In this document: positions 61,693 through 64,000 of the stretch, piece after piece | How positions within the stretch are numbered: the stretch's first letter is position 1 | Layout of the letters: every line of letters starts with the position of its first letter | Assembly (NCBI GenBank): GCA_030770425.1 | Contig: JASJFT010000014.1 | Coordinates: 62,001-126,000, forward strand | Direction of reading: 5' to 3' | Length of the DNA: 64,000 bases | From: Darksidea phi | Lineage: Eukaryota > Ascomycota > Dothideomycetes > Pleosporales > Lentitheciaceae | Translations under genes and position numbers: made by a program | The notes under the pieces: generated by a model | Told to the model about the DNA's origin: nothing | The model's database searches: none | Seen by the model: the letters and a program-made list of their open reading frames with translations, nothing else

Positions 61693-63983
61693 TTAGTTAC
61701 GTGGACCAAGTATATGCATGAATACGCACTCTTCTGAACTTAGTCCTATAAACCCACCCCAAAAGAGCCACTGCGCAATCCAGAGAAGGAGCATGCTCAT
61801 AGCTGTGACCGCATATAGTTTCGCCAATTCTTTTTGGGAAACCAAGTCACCTTGGCATTGATTGGGGAGAGTGCCGTACATCCTGTAATTTCTTCCCCCG
61901 CTAATCAACGAAGATGTTTCCCCTAAGGCCCTACTCTTGCCCCTCCAATAATGTACCAACTCGTCCCCTAGCCATGTGCAGGGTTCATCCAGTATAGCCA
62001 TTAGCTTCTCCCCAATTTTCGATATTGTTCGCTTGCTTCTCTGCCGCTTTGGTAGATAGTCGCTACCAGATGCGTTCTCCCTATTCAACCTACGTGCAGC
62101 TCGGATTGACCCGATGAACGCCACGGTAACGATAATAAGCCATAGCAGAGCTCCGAAATACATGATTTTTGCCGATTGTCCTCTTTCCGCGCCTTCTAGA
62201 CTTCCAAAGTAGAAGTTGTGTTCGCGACCATAATTGACGGTAAGAATCATGTAATATGACGATAGAGCCTGGAGGATCACTTCCGCGAATAGAAATGCCT
62301 TGGCTGCAGAGAAATCTACCGCGTCGAAGGGTTGTAGACCAATTAGCAAGAACGTTAGCCAAGCAAGCCGAGGCATTGAGCACCAGAGTAACATCAACTG
62401 AATAACGGGAATGTCTTCATAACCAACGGTTCCCTGAACAAGAGTGGCGTTGATCCAGTTTGCAAGCAGTTGAAGAGCGGCGATTGAAATCCCCATGGAG
62501 AATGAAGACGACGGGTGCGGGAACCATAGAAAGCCGCGTGCGATTTGATGGGTTCTTGCTCCTCGAGTGTGGAATGCGGCAAGGAAAGTAGCTACATTGG
62601 CCAGGACGAAGCTTCCGAGCTTCCATTCGTTCGGGACGGGTTTTTTCGCTGCCTCGATAGGGTTCAAACGGGTACTAGGGGCCATGTGTGAACCATTGGA
62701 TGGTTTGATAGTCCATTGCCATGGAATCATCTCGAGGGCAATGGGGGCGGCTAATTGGCGCCAATTGTTTGGGAGCCCGTGCCAGTCCTGCACATCGCCA
62801 CAGAGATCGTGGAGCCACTTTACATAGTCCATTCGGGTCTCGAAAATCTGGCATGAACCTCCGCAGGAATTGTAGCTAATGTTGCGGCAGAAGCAAGCCC
62901 TGTCGATCGTGCGCTTGACCTCGCAGTAGCCACTAGAGTCGAGTCCACAAGCATCGGTTGCACATTGATGGACAAGCCCGGTCACCTGCTCTGTCATATC
63001 CGTAACGCACGTGGGCCAGTGCCAGTCTTCGATGGGGATATAAGCGAATCCTGTGATTTTGAGTGAATCCTTCCAGTTTTCGGGTAGAGACGTAGGCCCA
63101 CAGGTGACATATAACCATAGCTGCTCCTGCGTCCAATCTAAGTGCCCTGGCCCTGAACAAGGTTCCTCTTCGGGATCTATAGTGAAGGTGCTGCAGAAGC
63201 ATTCTTTATCAAAATAATCGCCATATCCGATGCTACGCCGGGTCAGATCGTAACCGACGGTTTCAAAGTCCAGCGCGACCATAGACTGTAGGTCTACACG
63301 ATATTCCCAAGGACGATCTGCCCTTCCGGTATGTTGGGTGGTGCTTGTGAAACTACAGGAGGCCATTACATGTTGGAACGGCTCCATCGAGAGGGACGAA
63401 ACCGAGCCCGTTAGGCATGTTGGTGCGTGGTATGCCACGCTAACGGCCGCATATCCTTTAGCCAGGGAGGCCGGTGAGAGGTTTTGCAGCTCGTTGGTGT
63501 CGCCAACATCGACAAGCCACGTTCGACCCGTAATGCCATGGATCCACCGATACAACTGTGCTTTGGCGAGTACTGACCTACTGCAATACGGGAGATAACC
63601 TCTGATAACATCGGAGGAGAACCCAGTGCTGAGACAGCTGAGTTGAGTCAGCCATTGATGATGGGTGCAGATAATTCCGAAGTGACGCGTGCACTGTTTG
63701 CCGGTACATTCCGTCATGGTATGCAGCCAGGTGGATGGATCTTGCTGAGCGATGCACTGTGGCATAGGAGTCAAGTCTTCAGGATTCACCCAGCCATTGC
63801 GATTGTCTTGAGGGGTCAAGATACGACCATCCCCGTTAGAATTAACGCTAGTGGCATAGAGCGCTTCTACTGGAGTCGTATTAGCGTCAAAGATAATAAA
63901 GCTATTGAGAGGGAAATACCTTCCGCAGCGACACCGCAAATTCCAGCCGTTAACAACACAAGACATAGACCAGATATTCTCAT
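61693..63983 (-). CDS. Secreted/membrane cysteine-rich protein with about six helices; 2 exons, 746 aa
   Basis: The long frame would begin at 63966 (MSCVVNGW), but I prefer ATG at 63983. Exon 1 (63983-63920) encodes MRISGLCLVLLTAGICGVAA, a clear signal peptide. A 50-nt intron (63919-63870, GTATTT...CCAG with a TGACGCTAAT branch region) then joins the main frame at VEALYATSVN. The large N-terminal half is cysteine-rich (for example CTGKQC, CFCSTF, CATDACG, CEVK, CFCRN, CGGSC) and probably extracellular. The C-terminal half has about six hydrophobic segments (for example LASFLANVATF-like, VIQLMLLWC, LLWLIIVTVAF, MSMLLLWIAQWLFW) separated by a basic loop. Fungal genomes encode many such uncharacterised surface proteins; I assign no function. 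It may be a cell-surface receptor or adhesin-like protein. Confidence 0.75.
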
Positions 63984-64000
63984 GCTGATAGCGCTAAGGC

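Overview
The window looks like nuclear DNA of a filamentous ascomycete (Pezizomycotina; I lean towards Dothideomycetes, but only weakly). Genes carry several short introns of about 43-105 nt with GT...AG ends. The protein families are typical of these fungi: a CFEM-type receptor, a fungal APC permease, a salicylate-hydroxylase-like enzyme and a Sulfotransfer_4 relic. The left 36.2 kb carries the signature of repeat-induced point mutation (RIP): CpA and TpG are almost absent while CpG persists.

Region 1 (1-36.2 kb) is a nested graveyard of transposons. Three full-length Ty3/Gypsy chromoviruses of one family (3055-10028, 12865-19899, 20525-27555) all lie on the minus strand. The two LTRs of each copy are equal in length (463, 449 and 447 bp). 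Copies 2 and 3 sit inside an older plus-strand Gypsy element whose gag-like, protease and RT/RNase H/integrase parts lie at 10.0-12.9, 19.9-20.5 and 27.6-31.5 kb. A fifth element, another chromodomain-bearing Gypsy on the plus strand, is cut by the left edge. An unassigned RIP-mutated stretch follows (31.5-35.3 kb), then a Tc1/mariner-like transposase relic on the minus strand. RIP stops abruptly inside that relic near 36.22 kb.

Region 2 (36.2-55 kb) is gene-bearing. It holds a mitochondrial carrier resembling yeast Mme1; a divergent gene for a fungal membrane protein with a HeH/SAP-like N-terminus; an FAD monooxygenase; a decayed sulfotransferase-like gene; a CFEM seven-helix receptor; and an amino-acid/choline-type permease. 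A 386-bp MITE-like element lies just upstream of the permease. Gene-poor gaps hold small RIP-like islands.

Region 3 (55-64 kb) holds an intact gene for a 1130-residue protein of unknown function with a cysteine cluster. It is bracketed by a 118-bp inverted repeat (114 of 118 positions identical, all differences transitions). Last comes a secreted or membrane-anchored cysteine-rich multi-helix protein whose signal peptide becomes visible only when a 50-nt first intron is removed. The inverted-repeat-bounded unknown gene is the best candidate here for something undescribed. The genes do not form an obvious biosynthetic cluster. All exon structures were read by hand from frame, splice consensus and family similarity.
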